Assembly: GCA_022113835.1 (NCBI GenBank)
Contig: JAILWY010000025.1
Location: 5,952,001 to 6,016,000 of the forward strand
DNA: 64,000 nt
Direction of reading: 5' to 3'
DNA from: Atopsyche davidsoni
Lineage: Eukaryota > Arthropoda > Insecta > Trichoptera > Hydrobiosidae
The translations under genes were made by a program, and so were the position numbers. This document shows, piece by piece, positions 34,223-46,403 of the stretch. Within the stretch, counting starts at the first letter, position 1. The number at the start of each line of letters is the position of its first letter. The notes under the pieces were generated by a model. The model made no database searches. It was given only the letters and a program-made list of their open reading frames with translations, and was not told where the DNA came from.

Positions 34223-35510
34223 CACAACTGAACAAAAATAGAATAATAATAGATTGACTCTGACTCTACAGTCAACAAGCATAAATAATTTTATAATGAT
34301 GAGGACGATGTTGATGAAATGAAAACTGAATCACACACAAGGCTGTTTTTTTTTTTGTAAATTTTGTCATCAGCTAATAAAAAATGCATTTACAGCCTTA
34401 TTACCTCGTCATCAAAGCGTTCAATTTAAATAATTATATTTAATATCGAATAATGCATTACGTGTATTTGGTTTCTCTGTGACCATGATTCTGACCTGAA
34501 GGCTTTAATTGATAGATAATGAATACTGTGATGATAGAACTCGTCGCGAATCTGTCAGTGAGCTGGACAGCTGAAAGAAAGCTAACTTTTAATTTAGATG
34601 TCATTAGCCAAGAATAATTACATCCACAGGCCTGGTATCTGTCTTATTATCAAAGCGTATAATTCAAAGCATTCGTGTTAATTCCTACTAGAAAACCAAC
34701 ACGTATAATTATATTTATCTAAACGGTCGATCATTCGGTTACAGCTGCTTTAGTATTTTTTTTTATTTATGTACATTTTTAAATACCGATTTAAAGGCTT
34801 ATCGATTATTTGTAAGATCGTTTTGTATTGGAAAAGTATAAATGTATTAATATAAGATTATTTTCTTTTTATACGATATAAGTTAAATTCAAAGAATGAT
34901 ACTGTCGTAAGCAAATATGAGATCTATCAAATGTAATTATAAATAATAGAAATAACTGTATCTTATATACAGCCGTCTGTCAATTTATCAGCTTCAAAAT
35001 ACAGCCAAAATCTACTTAAATCTGTAATGCAGATGTGACAATAATAATGGCCTATCTCGGAATCGATTCTTGTCTCTTTGGTTTTGTCATGTCAACGCTC
35101 TCTCCTCGCATTGGAGGCTTACATAGATCTTCATGAATTCACACATATATTTAAGTTGTATTTTAATTGCCTGGTATTTTTCTCATGTCTTTCTACCAAT
35201 ACATTCAGATAAATCTACAAAATAACAATTTTTGCAATATGTCATTCGATAATTTACAACGAAAACCCAATTTGCCAAAACGGTTACTAATATTTACGAC
35301 AAAGCAAAAAAAAAGCACTAAACAACGATATTTCATTGTAAACGACCCGCCTGATTCACACTTAGCCTCGAATCACGGTCAAGTCACAGCAACGTCTTTT
35401 GGAAATAATACACTGATTGATTATTGATTTTCACACTTGCTACAGATAAATCTTCTTTTTAAGTTTAAGTGTTATAATCATTAAGAAAAAATAACCAAAT
35501 AGTTTTTAGT
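34223..35510. other. AT-rich intergenic stretch, nothing recognised
   Basis: No ORF, RNA gene or repeat-family match seen. Confidence 0.5.
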
Positions 35511-35835
35511 AGATGTGCTACAGATTGCGTTATTTTGAGCGTGACGTGACGGGGAATCAGACTTAAGGCAATAATACATCTAAAGGCCAAGAGTTCAAAG
35601 TTTGCTTCAATTTTTTTTTAATTAAAAATAAAAATCATATTTTTTAAATGAAAAAATATTAATAACGAAAGATAAGAATATTTCGTATTTTTTAAAATTA
35701 TTTTTCTATATTACAAACCAAGGCAGTTTTGCGTAGATATGCTAAAGCTTGCCTTGAGCGTGACGTGACGGGGAATCAGATTTAAGGCAATAATACATCT
35801 TCAAAAGGTCAAGAGTTCACGTTTTGACTCCATTT
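35511..35835 (+). repeat. two direct repeats of ~100 bp, 230 bp apart
   Basis: 35511-35613 and 35741-35835 share TGAGCGTGACGTGACGGGGA, ATCAGA-TTAAGGCAATAATA and AAGAGTTCA. AGAGTTCA is weakly B-box-like but no tRNA fold forms. The two units differ by small indels, so the duplication is not recent. Confidence 0.75.
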
Positions 35836-37500
35836 TCAATTTGTAACCGCTTGGAACAAATGAATCATTTCATTAAAATAAGGAATATAATACGTAACGA
35901 TAAATATAAACACTTTTTTTAACTGTAGGAAATTTCAAATTCATTTGCATAATAAATTTCATTCCAACACTGCCAGCCAAGTATCCGTGATTATTTAACA
36001 TTTCAATTAACACTCTGAATCTTCAAGGGAATTAGAGCCTTATCGCAGGCTGCGTAGGAATTGTTTCAGCGTGGAGAAATCAAGGCGCTTGAGTCTCTAC
36101 TGGCGAGTTGGTGTATACAATATCATTTATCATTAGGGTGAACATACCTTATTTTAATTTTTTTTAATAATAAATAAACACAGTGTATTTTAAATGCATA
36201 CTTTGATTACACGCATATCGTTTTATAATATTATTTTAAACTAAAAAAATATGTATTTAAAAAAAAAGTTGAATAACTTTACAAATCACTGTAAACCTTC
36301 AATTGCTAAGTTTAAGCTAAGCCAACCAATTTATGCCTTGGAATCTACGTTTTTTTCATTCATTTATTATACATAGAATACTTAGACAATATTGTGTATA
36401 TTATTTATTAAATAATCAAAGATTTTTAAAGCATAATGAAAATTAACATTATACGTGATTAAGTTTTAAAAAAAATATGTTTATATTTATAGTGATTTCG
36501 AAGATCAATATAATAAAACATTTTAATAGTTTCAAATAAGTATTGTAACCTTGTATGGTCACCCTACCTATAAGTAATCAAAACGATCGGATTTCATTTA
36601 GTATAACATTTGATACAAGCCAATTTAGTCTTTAAGGTAGACTTTAATAAGGCGCATTTTTCTTGCTGCTGATTATTATATCCAGTTTCCTATAGCTTGA
36701 TAAGGGCTGTCACAAGGACGACAAAATACATTTTATTTATAATTTTTATTTCCCAATATTTATAAAGCACTAAAAAAATATGCTATAAATCTAATGAAAA
36801 TAAAAAAAATATATGTGATCATTTAAAATGTATATACTTAACGAATTCATTCTTACTCTATAATTATTATAGTTTTAGAAAATTTGTGTTTTAATATTTA
36901 TTTATTAACAATTATTAAATATTGCTTTTTACTAACCTATTTATATTGATAAATTCAGTACATCAATGAATATAATACAGATAAAACATAAAAAAAACCT
37001 ACAGGTTCTAAATTTTCAAGAATTACTATATAATACAGAAATAACCAAATGCTGATTTATTTATAAATATAGAAATTGTAGCCATCTTGCAAGAAAAAAA
37101 TCCTGAGATTTAATTTTTATTTATATTCAGTTATTAAATTTTGCTCCTCTTGGTGATTATTTTTTATTTCAGCAAATCTATAAATGCCAAAGGCGAGCGA
37201 ATTTCATGACAAATTCTGACCACCCATTCAAAATTTCAATTTGACAACACCCACATATTTTTTTTAAAACTTATTAAATATAATTTAACCTCACCAAACC
37301 TAACCTGGAAACAGACGGAGGTGTCACATTAATCACACCATGACCAATGGCGAATAATATTAGTCTGTGTTGACACCTTCCGACTTATTCATGTGATGGT
37401 GGTACAGTAGAATTTTTTGCTTTATACAATACACCATATCATTCAATTCAATTTTATATGCTGCTGACTACAAAGTGATGTGTTTGGAGTGTTTGGAGTT
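35836..37500. other. AT-rich intergenic stretch
   Basis: Nothing recognised apart from AACCTAACCTGG near 37300, a short word common in insect DNA. Confidence 0.5.
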
Positions 37501-37615
37501 TTGATTTGGTTTCTTGGGTGTTGAGCTGTTTTATGTTTTTGAAACCCAAAATTCATAATAATGGTTCAGTGTACCATAAGCTTGAAGCAGTTCAACACCC
37601 AAGAAACCAAATCAA
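37501..37615. mobile_element. family P palindrome, best copy
   Basis: The left arm TTGATTTGGTTTCTTGGGTG (37501 onward, continuing TTGAGCTGTTT) and the right arm AACACCCAAGAAACCAAATC (to 37615) pair at about 28 of 31 positions around an ~54-base loop. It has no ORF. Single arms or variants recur at 2.2, 34.1, 47.6, 55.5, 56.9 and 62.1 kb. Confidence 0.75.
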
Positions 37616-37799
37616 CGCAATTAAAGCACGTAGCAGGCTTAAAATACAACCAAGCAGGTTTACTTGTTGAAAGTGAAATAAAATCATTTAGTCAGCTATT
37701 TATGGGGTTTTATTTATTCACACCCCTATATTAGGTGTTTTAGTTTATGAAGAGGAGGATCGCTGCTCCTACGTAGGTATACGTATTGTATCTTTCCGA

Positions 37800-37965
37800 A
37801 GTGTGGCCGAGTAGAGTGAGATATTGTGCCGAGGCAGGCAGTGGGTACACCCGGGCTCGAGTCCCGGGAGGGAATGAATGGATGTAATAATGCACGATGC
37901 TATCGCAGGAAGGAGGCGTACAGATCCTAGGGTGTCCACCAAGTCTTTTTTTAAAAAGCCTTCAT
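37800..37965 (+). mobile_element. tRNA-derived SINE
   Basis: TGGCCGAGTAGAG at 37804-37816 is an A box, and GGGCTCGAGTCCCGGG at 37853-37868 a B box, about 50 bases apart as in a Pol III promoter. A tRNA-unrelated body (AATAATGCACGATGC, GAGGCGTACAGATCC) follows and a T-rich tail begins near 37948. The A box is of the Leu/Ser type. Confidence 0.65.
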
Positions 37966-38568
37966 GTTTATTACTTAACCCGTCTTCATAAAATATTATT
38001 TTTACGTACTGATATAAGCACTAGGCACTGAGCCTTCAGGACTGAAACTGAAACTCGAAGCGAAAGTCAAAATAAATAACGCAACCCAAGAACAATGTAC
38101 ATCTAATAACAACGACTCAAGAGACTAAAATTATATTATACGTGTACTTCAAGGCCTTGCAAGGTTGCAAGATAGAATCTATACTACTTAAAAGACGTGT
38201 TCCCTGGTCGCCTTTTTACTACCGACTGACGACCAGACTGGGTTTATTTTCTCTTCTTTTTTCCGTACATATAACATCATATCAAACAAGTGGATTTAAT
38301 AAATAAATATTTGATTATTTCATGTCAAGTAGAAAATGTGGTGACCTGTACGCAGTTTCAGTGTTAAGAGATCGGTGTTCACGATCTCAGGCTTATTTAT
38401 TTGTATTGGGAGTAATCGCATCTACATAAGAAATTATTGTTTAGGCTGCATTGTATTGGAACAAATTCCAGCTCCTTTCCAAGGAGTGTGCGTGCTCTAC
38501 CGAGTATCATTTATCTCCATAATCTCATATAATAAAATGCTTGATATTATATACGGATTATAAACCGG

Positions 38569-38803
38569 CTACACATGCAGCGACACCGCTTACAACTTTG
38601 CAATTAGCCAAAGCTTTCTATACGGGCTGCGACACAACTGACGATCGAGTGGTAATTAGCAAAACCACAAAAAAACACGCAAAATATAAGGATGATATTA
38701 TCGTATTGCAAATCGATTGTATATCCAGCTTACAAGTAAATGACGCTATTGACTAGTTACCATTCGGTTGTCTGTTGTATCGCAGCGTGTGTAATGGGCT
38801 TTA
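38569..38803. mobile_element. family A MITE, long composite
   Basis: The left end ATAAACCGGCTACACATGCA is followed at 38620 by a second left-type end (TACGGGCTGCGACACAACTG), then one right end (TTGTATCGCAGCGTGTGTAA). One copy probably inserted into another. Confidence 0.7.
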
Positions 38804-41170
38804 TGGTTGCTGAATTCAATGAAATTCGTATCGACCTAAATTCTTAACCAAGGAGAACTGGAAGAAGAGAACGAAACCCAATTGAAACGCGTATATTCTT
38901 GTGGACATGTACTGATTGAGCCGATTGGTTTGTTTTGCATTGGGACACAGCGTGACGTCATCAAACTCTTGTACTGGATCGATTATTGAAAAGGTAAATT
39001 TAATATATTGCTTTACATTTTTTAAGGAAGTGTATTGTATAATTATTAAAGATACTTTTTTGATTAAAGCCTTAAATTGAAATCCGCATTTTAAAGCAGT
39101 ATGTTTAAAGGTAATAAATCCGCACATGAAATGATAATATTGATATTTATAATGGTTCATATATAATGATACATGACAATGGTTAAAGCACTAAAATTCA
39201 GAATAAATTCAATACTGACAGATAATAAATTGTTTATAATATTAATAATAATTCTCGGCTGTGTAAAATAATTTACCTTTTATTCGGATAAAATCTCACG
39301 GGATAACACAGACAATTAATAAAACAAATTAAAAATACCAGATACTTATCGCCAACGGTCGTTTTGGTCACAATGTGATTAGCGTCCGAATAAATCAACA
39401 AGTTTAACTAATCATATAATTTCGATCTTGAATCGACAGTCAGTATCGAGCCTTCGATCGACTCGAGACGTCTCTACCCTATTGTGGCCAGCCTAATCTC
39501 CAATCAACAAACACAACGAATGTCCACCATTTAGTTTGGCCTGCAATTAGCGGCTTTAGGACGTGATTTTTTAAATTCATTTTGGTGAAACTGGAGAGAA
39601 TGACCGAATTCGATCGAAACTAGTGATTTTTATCTACAGGGTGTTATTTTAAAAAATCTATAAAACTCTTTCATTTATTTCAGAGCAAGTATATAAATAA
39701 TAATTGATAATCACAAGTACTAATTAGATAAGTTATTAGATAGAAAACGTAAGATTTTTTTTAATTTTAATATTGAAAAAAATATTGAAGAGAAAAAAAC
39801 TAGGCATTGATTTATTAATAAATTAAGTATAATCAAAATAAACTGCTTATATTTATGTAGTTAAATTTTAATGTTGAATTATATAATAGAGCGTACTTAT
39901 ACCTCATATAAAAATTTGAGTCTAAAATAGGTTTAATATTGAACTTTATTTTGTGTCCATTGTGTAATATTAAAATAAATTTAATACAACATAGAGTCTA
40001 AGTCTAGATTTTGTGCAGCTACTGTGAGTGATTATTGTATGTACTATATGAACATTCTGATTTTTTTTTTTTTTTCATATAATGCCTAATTTTTTGGTAT
40101 GTAGATATTTTTTTATATATATTATATAAATAATGTATTTTTTTCTTCATTGAAAATATTATATGAATTTATTATTCAAATACGAAAATCAATCTTTCGA
40201 GGGTCAAATGATGTTGTTATTCAGGGTAGATACGATCGTGCAGGAGTTTCGCCCACGCTGTATATTGTTGGTATGACTATACAAATATAATAATATACAG
40301 CATTAAGGCAGTGTAATCCCGTGAATATTATCGGAGCGGGCACGTCACTCACGATAACTGAGTTGGTACAGCACTGCCCCGCTGGAGCGTCGTGGCCTGT
40401 CCGCTGGCCTGACATCTTCATAATTTGTTGGGACAGCGCTGCGCCAGCAAAAAACTGCCACAACTCAAAAAAATTTTTTTTAATTTTTTAATAAAAAAAA
40501 ATTTTAAATTGTTTACACGCATGGATGTATTTTTTTTTGTGTGATTAGTATGTATTAAAAATAAAAAAAAATACGTTTTTGTAAAAAAAAATTTCGCTGA
40601 AATATGCATATTATAAATATTTTAGAATAGAGACACAAAATATCCCAAAAAAAAAAAAAAAACGCACTCACAAACGAAAATGTGCGTTATCTCTAATCCG
40701 ATTGGATATTCGCAATGTGTCGTATGATAAATGAAACCGGGCTGTCGTGAATATACAACATATGATAAAATAAAAAAAAACCGTTGAAACTTTCCGAAAA
40801 TTGCGACGTGTGAAGGTAAAAGCGCTCGCAGGTATTTACGCTCAATTGTGGAGTATTTCAAATTAAATGACTGTGTAAACTACTCGGGGTGGTGTGGCAG
40901 TCGCCCCTGCCCGCGCCGCCGGACCGAAGACAAATAAAGCGTCGGGGATCACAATACAGCCTGCGGGGGGCAGCCTCTCCGGGCACAGTTCGTCGAATCA
41001 TTTTGTAAATATGCTTCGTCGAAAATTCATCGGAAATTCTTTCGACGAACTCCTTTATCGTTGTTTCTGAAGTTAATTCTTATCTGCCGAGAGATATTTC
41101 ATTTTGTTCGTTGTATTGCAGAATACTTTGCGCGAGTTGTCTGAGTGCATTAGATACACGACTGATTGCT
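38804..41170. promoter_or_regulatory. intergenic; balanced patches at 39355-39560 and 40640-41100
   Basis: 40640-41100 is the more striking: TCTCTAATCCGATTGGATAT (a K50-homeodomain type TAATCC), GACAAATAAAGCGTCGGGGA, and short inverted TTCGTCGAA/TTCGACGAA words at 40990-41050. 39355-39560 contains GTGATTAGCGTCCG. Coding potential is not evident. The remainder is AT-rich. Regulatory role is inference. Confidence 0.25.
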
Positions 41171-41310
41171 CGAGCTGCCTGTACACGCTGAAAAATAACT
41201 GATCACTTGTTAATGAACTAGTCAATATACATTGTATTGTGTTGTTTGGTAACTGACGCTATTGACACCACTTAGTAGTCGATTTAGTCGCAGCGTGTGT
41301 AGGGAACTTA
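41171..41310. mobile_element. family A MITE
   Basis: GAGCTGCCTGTACACGCTGA and TCGCAGCGTGTGTAGGGAAC are inverted ends; GACGCTATTGACAC is internal. Confidence 0.7.
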
Positions 41311-42320
41311 GATTGTATCTATGCACGGTACAATTATTTATTTTATATAATATAATGTTATTTATACACACATATATTTATATATATATATATACGTGTG
41401 TGTGTAGTCCCTTGAAAAGGTAAATGATATTCTTAAATGTGTTTATTTACATTATTGATGATAGGCGCTCTTCTGCTGTGCCTGGCCGCGGGTAATGACG
41501 AATTCCTAATTTTTGTCAATAAATAACTTTTTATCGCTTGTTTATTCTAATGTCTTAATTTCTCGGTTGACACCCGATACGTCTCATTGTGAAGTAATAG
41601 CCACGATATTTACAGTCATCTCTAAAGGTAAGTGTAAAAGAAGCCTTCGGTTCTATAAACTTGAAACGTACAAAATAAAATATACTATATATACAGATAC
41701 ATAAATATTTGGTGTGAGACTAAATATTTAAAAAAATATATATTGTCAGAATTTTTTTTTTTTATTCTCAAAAATCAGTCCCATATATTTAGGTTTTCAT
41801 AAACATTAAAAGTACGTATTTAATTTATTTTAATTCTGTAATATCCCCAGTCACCCCTGTAGATTCCCGAATAGACAAATATCGGCATATCAAAAATAAC
41901 TGTCCACCCTAATGGCTTTATTCCTGAATTCCTGGCTTGTGCCACCACCAGACACATCGTCTCCGCAGTCGTACCGGCCGATTGAAATATTCCCAGCGTT
42001 GTAGGGCTCGTCCGCGCGGACCTGCCCGGCAATGTGTCCGGCTTTTGTGTGCCCCGCCATTAAATCCTACACTAAACAAGGGCCTATCAGATTACGTGAA
42101 AGGAATTTTGAAAATGTCCCAATCGTACGCCCGGTCAAATTGGTTGGCGCAATCGATGGGCTGTACGAAAAAGGAAGCGGGCGGTAATTTGTAAAAAAAA
42201 TATATATTTTATTTTTTGACATATTAAATGATATTAATTTTTTTTTATTGCACTGATATATACAATGCTTTAGTGGTTGTATACAAAATTATTAATTATT
42301 TGTATTAAAGAAATCACTAC
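41311..42320. other. intergenic; (TA)n/(TG)n tract and a GC-rich patch
   Basis: 41365-41405 is a TA/TG microsatellite. 41905-42190 is GC-rich (GGCTCGTCCGCGCGGAC, GGTTGGCGCAATCGATGG) and is open in a forward frame without a recognised product. Confidence 0.4.
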
Positions 42321-42359
42321 TCGGTTATCAGTCGTGTCGCAGCTTGTGTAGCCAGTTTT
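42321..42359. mobile_element. family A MITE, right end only
   Basis: CTCGGTTATCAGTCGTGTCG followed by CAGCTTGTGTAGCCAG. Confidence 0.55.
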
Positions 42360-42449
42360 GCACTGATTTATGTAATTACATGATTTTCACAATTAATAAA
42401 ATATACTATATATGCAAAAAAATTATGTATAAAATGAGTGCCTACTTTC

Positions 42450-42600
42450 AATATTTTTTTTTGAGTAAAATACTTGAGTGATTTTCCACATGTTCGTTTT
42501 TATTTGTGACCGGTTTCGCCATCCTTTCACGTTGGCATTATCAAAAAAATATTAAAATGGAATTCCACCAAGTACTCTCTGTCAAAAATATTGAATTTCT
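42450..42600 (-). mobile_element. family D element, most complete copy
   Basis: CAATATTTTTTTTTGAGTAA and AAATACTTGAGTGATTTTCC at the left; core hairpin at 42508-42543 (one stem II mismatch, GATGGC instead of GTTGGC); then AATATTAAAATGGAATTCCA, CCAAGTACTCTCTG and TCAAAAATATTGAATTTC at the right. About 150 bases, no ORF. Confidence 0.75.
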
Positions 42601-44049
42601 TGGTTACTTTGTTGTAGAATATCTTACCTTGATTAAAAGCCACTGAGAAATAAACCCTTAGCAGAAAAACCGTTAATGCTATATTTTAGGTATCAATTGA
42701 ATAAATTGAGTCATTTAGTTGTTATTTATAATATTTATACTGGTTTGGAGACGTAAAAAAGCTATATATTTACAAAAGAAGCAGTTTTTAAAGAAAAAAA
42801 GGTAAGGTAAATATATACAAATCTTTTGTAAGGATATCTCTTTAATGTCACACTTAGCTCCTATTGTCCGCCTGCCTGCATCCAATATAAATGATTATTA
42901 AATATGTATTCCTAAATAATCACCCACAACACTTTTAAAGGTTTATTTCCATTTCAGGCACTAATTTACGACCGAACCCTCGAAGCCTTTCTCGGAATCC
43001 GAATTTTTTGTCCGCTAAACGCGTCGGCCCCGTAGTGATGGGACAAAATCGAGTGATAAATTTAATAAAAAAAATATTTTCGGTGTCGGACGGACACTTG
43101 GCGGCTGGCGCAACACAGCCTTTGAAAAAGAAACCTGAAAAAGGATCCGTCGAATGTCTTTTGTTTTTCTGAAATATTATTTTTAGATTAGTGCCCTAAG
43201 TATTCACAACAGATTTTTTTATAGCCGTGTGTTATTCGAGAGATACAATGCAAATAATCAAGTGGATTAAGCAGTTTAATATTTATAATATTAATATAAA
43301 TATTAATATAAATATTAATATATATTATATTTATTTATATTTCAGTCTCGTGATAAAGAAAATGTTTGGTTGAAAATGCGAAAAAAATTATATGATTCTT
43401 TATTTTCGTTTAAAATAATTTGCAATAGTTGCTACTATGCTTACAAAATAGTTTGTGGCTATCTCCTGATCCTGCTCGCAGGTTGTGTGGGTTACAAGGT
43501 GTGGCTTGAGTGGTAGTGTACGTGGATTTCTCTGTTTTTTGAAGAATATGTGAAAGACAGCCTGTTTTGTAATACTGCGAATTAAACTACTATTAGTCAT
43601 ATACATAACAGTTCACCTGAATGACAGATAATTTATTTTGATGCCATAGTGATAATATTCATTGCTTATCAATTGATCAGTTAAAAAATATGAATACAGT
43701 AAATTCCTAGTAACACGAAACTAAAATAAATAATCTTGCAAAAAACTAATGATATTATCAAAGTCGATTTGAATCCATTTTACTTCAACACTACTTATGC
43801 CATATAAACAAGAATCATAAATATAACATATGTACAATTAAATAAATCTTGAATTCTGACTGCGATTTGTTGCAATCTGATTTATATAAAAGAAAAATAT
43901 TTGCCTTTTCATATTTGTTTTTAAAATATGTCAATAACTTTTCTGTCGTGAATAATTTTCATTGTTAGTATAATTTTCCAAGGGAGCGCGTTCATAGATT
44001 TTGAGCAGCATTTTGTTTTTTTTGACATCTGACGTTTCGGTCTCGGTAC
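42601..44049. other. intergenic; balanced patch and AT repeat
   Basis: 42955-43140 is balanced (AAACGCGTCGGCCCCGTAG, TTGGCGGCTGGCGCAAC) and may be regulatory. 43275-43345 is a simple AATATTAATATAA repeat. Nothing else recognised. Confidence 0.4.
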
Positions 44050-44150
44050 CGAGACCTCTTGATCATCATCAAATCCCAAGACAAGGAACACTACGCAGCT
44101 CAACCCCTGAAGAAATTCCAAAATCATCGAACAACAATAAAGTATAAAAC
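44020..44150 (-). mobile_element. family P-related element with an 18-bp perfect palindrome
   Basis: GGTCTCGGTACCGAGACC is perfectly self-complementary. On the minus strand it is followed by GAAACGTCAGATG and preceded by TTGATGATGATCAAGA, and further upstream GGGGTTGAGCTGCG, like a family P arm. CTGA(N)GATG...GAAACGTC layouts recur at 55.5 and 56.9 kb. Confidence 0.5.
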
Positions 44151-44159
44151 ATATCCGAG

Positions 44160-44360
44160 CCATCACGCCGGCGCCTGGCGACCATTTTTCAAGATGGCCG
44201 CCACAATCAATTCCGAGTGTGAAATAGGCGCAAGTGTGAGGCTCACCGGCGGGTATTGGTGCCGTGCGGGGCGGCGTGCACGCCGAGCTCACAATAATGT
44301 CTTTATTCGAAGATTGGGCGATAGCCGACCTGCGGGGGGCTCTGCGAGATTGCAAGGGAC
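44160..44360. promoter_or_regulatory. GC-rich island with a Pho/YY1-type site
   Basis: CAAGATGGCCGCC (44190-44202) contains the GCCAT core. CACCGGCGGGTATTGGTG and GGCGGCGTGCACGCCG (an inverted-repeat word) follow. Frames are open on both strands but neither product is recognised, as expected for GC-rich DNA. Confidence 0.3.
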
Positions 44361-44409
44361 GGATTGGGAGTCGTTTTGTATATATTTTAGATTAATTATC
44401 TTTTAATTT

Positions 44410-44570
44410 AATTCTTCTTTATCATGTGCTTCTTCTCAGATGAGGTTGGCGACCATTTCACTGAGCATATACACATTCTGAACCGGTGTTTATAATTTTC
44501 TAAGAGGAAAATAGTGTAGTAGGTCCACGGTTCCTTCTACACCGCAGTTTTACATTTAAATAAATAGGTT
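44410..44570 (+). mobile_element. family R copy, 5' part
   Basis: GAGGTTGGCGACCATTTCAC, GAACCGGTGTTTATAA and GAGGAAAATAGTGTAGTAGG, then TTCTACACCGCAGTTTTACA. It runs straight into a second copy. Confidence 0.8.
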
Positions 44571-45050
44571 ACAACCGCCATAATATCAATAGAAAGATTA
44601 TGTATTCCCATACATTATAATGCGTCATTAATAAATTAATTAATAAGCAAAATAAGAATTAATACAACCTATGGTTGGCTCTTATCTATACTTAAGATTT
44701 TTTCTTCTTCGTCTGGTGTCTCTTCTCAGAAGAGGTTGGCGACCATCTCACTAAGCATAAATGTATGCTGAATTAGCGTTCATGGTTTTCCAATGAGAAA
44801 ATAGTGTAATGGGTCTCTGGGTCCTACTACACCAGTTTTACATTTAAAAAAAAAAGTCTGCGTATTCCTGCTGCCCAATAGCATTATTATATATAATTTC
44901 CTTACAAAGCTCTGGCGTTAGATCTGATACTCCTTCTGCAGAAATCTACAGAAACAATACCACCTCGACAAGGTACTACCTGAGCACATCCTTCTACAAT
45001 CATTCCAAGTCCACTACTCCATTACTGATCCTTTACACACGTTCAGGGTA
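44571..45050 (+). mobile_element. family R copy, near full length
   Basis: It is nearly identical over ~450 bases to 56396-56850: ACCGCCATAATATCAATAGA, AGGTTGGCGACCATCTCACT, GAGAAAATAGTGTAATGGGT, AGTCTGCGTATTCCTGCTGC and CCACTACTCCATTACTGATC. No coding frame and no clear tRNA-like head or TIR was found, so its class is unknown. Confidence 0.85.
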
Positions 45051-46254
45051 CAGAATGGCAACCATGCATAAGCAACAGAATGAGTAGAGCGGGGAAGATT
45101 TTAATTATAAAGCCGTGAAAGCTGTGAAATCCTCTATTAAATTTAAAAACATCAGGTACATTAGAATATTTATAGGCTTTACATTTTGGACTCATAATAT
45201 ATTTACGTGAAACGACTAGTTTCATATATATTAAAATTTAAAACACGATAAGATGAGTAATTTATTTTATTTATTCAATATTGCATATTAGTTTTTATTT
45301 TGGACTAATACAGACTTTTGAGTGTAACTTTTGTGGGTTTTTTCGTGGTTTCATGGGTGAATCAATTATTTTAAATTTTTACTATCTGTGTGTAAAATGT
45401 GAATTGATTAAATATACTCATTATTAATTGTTTTTCTTTCAATTATAACCTGACCCTAGTCCGCCTGTCGACTCACACCTCCCCGGACTCGAGCTCGGCG
45501 CAATGAATAATATTGTATTTAATATGAGACAAGGAGATACAATGCCAGCAAGAAGGACTGTTTGTATAGAGACATCACACTCTGCATGCCTAACCGAGGC
45601 GTCTGGGGGAGGCAATGTGCCTTGTGAGCGGAAGACATCTCTGCTCAGATAATCTAAACGAGTAGTCATTGTATCAAAAAATATTATAAATAAAACGCAA
45701 CCGCCTGGGTCGATACGCTGATTGTTGTAAATTCCATCAATATTCAATAATTAACACAGGGCTTAGTACAAATAATCCTTGATGATTTACAATAATATCT
45801 TAGAAATAAAAAGGATGATAAAACCGCAGAACTATAAATGACATTGTAAAACTTCAATGTATGTGTAATTTAGAATTAATAACATTGTATAAATACAAAT
45901 TGCATTCATAATAAACCGAGCACGTTCTTTGTTATACTCTTTTGTATAATTTTCAATGAGCTATCACAAATGCAATTTTATATTTTGTAATAAAATATAG
46001 TTATTACTTTTTGTGAATATAAATTATGGTCACTGGACGTCCACGTCAGATTGACAATATTATGTTTGCTATTTGTAAAGCAGTGCCTAGAATGCGCTAG
46101 ATAAATAATGTGACCAATGGTTTACTTTCAAATCCATGGGAACTGGAATTGAAATAATGCTAAATCGATATTTTTATCTGTTTACAAGAATAACTGTAAC
46201 GATTATTAAACCTGTTTTGCTTAAACTGAAAAAATATTTTTTTAAACTGGCCGG
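45051..46254. other. intergenic; GC patch at 45450-45660
   Basis: The patch has CACCTCCCCGGACTCGAGCT and GAGGCGTCTGGGGGAGGC. It is open on the minus strand for ~100 codons but the product is not recognised. The rest is AT-rich. Confidence 0.35.
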
Positions 46255-46403
46255 TTACATATTATTTGTCAGTTGTGTTGCTACGAGTTTAGGTAGCTTT
46301 AACAACCGATTTGTAACTTCCCATTAACATGTTCTATATTGAGTAAATAACCCAAAAAAGGGTGCAATTGGCCATTTGATATGCAGCGTGAGTAGGCAGC
46401 TTT
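46255..46403. mobile_element. family A MITE, two right-end fragments
   Basis: CAGTTGTGTTGCTACGAGTT with AGGTAGCTTTA at 46270-46302, and ATGCAGCGTGAGTAGGCAGC at 46381-46400. Confidence 0.5.

Noticed and set aside
44020..44060. Third functional hammerhead candidate at the 18-bp palindrome
   Set aside because: The box and the GAAAC are not joined by a single pairing stem; extra unpaired bases precede the palindrome, so only a loose resemblance remains.
43921..44406. Overlapping long open frames on both strands
   Set aside because: They coincide with a GC-rich island where stops are rare. No recognised motifs, no splice context, and the left part is a repeat.
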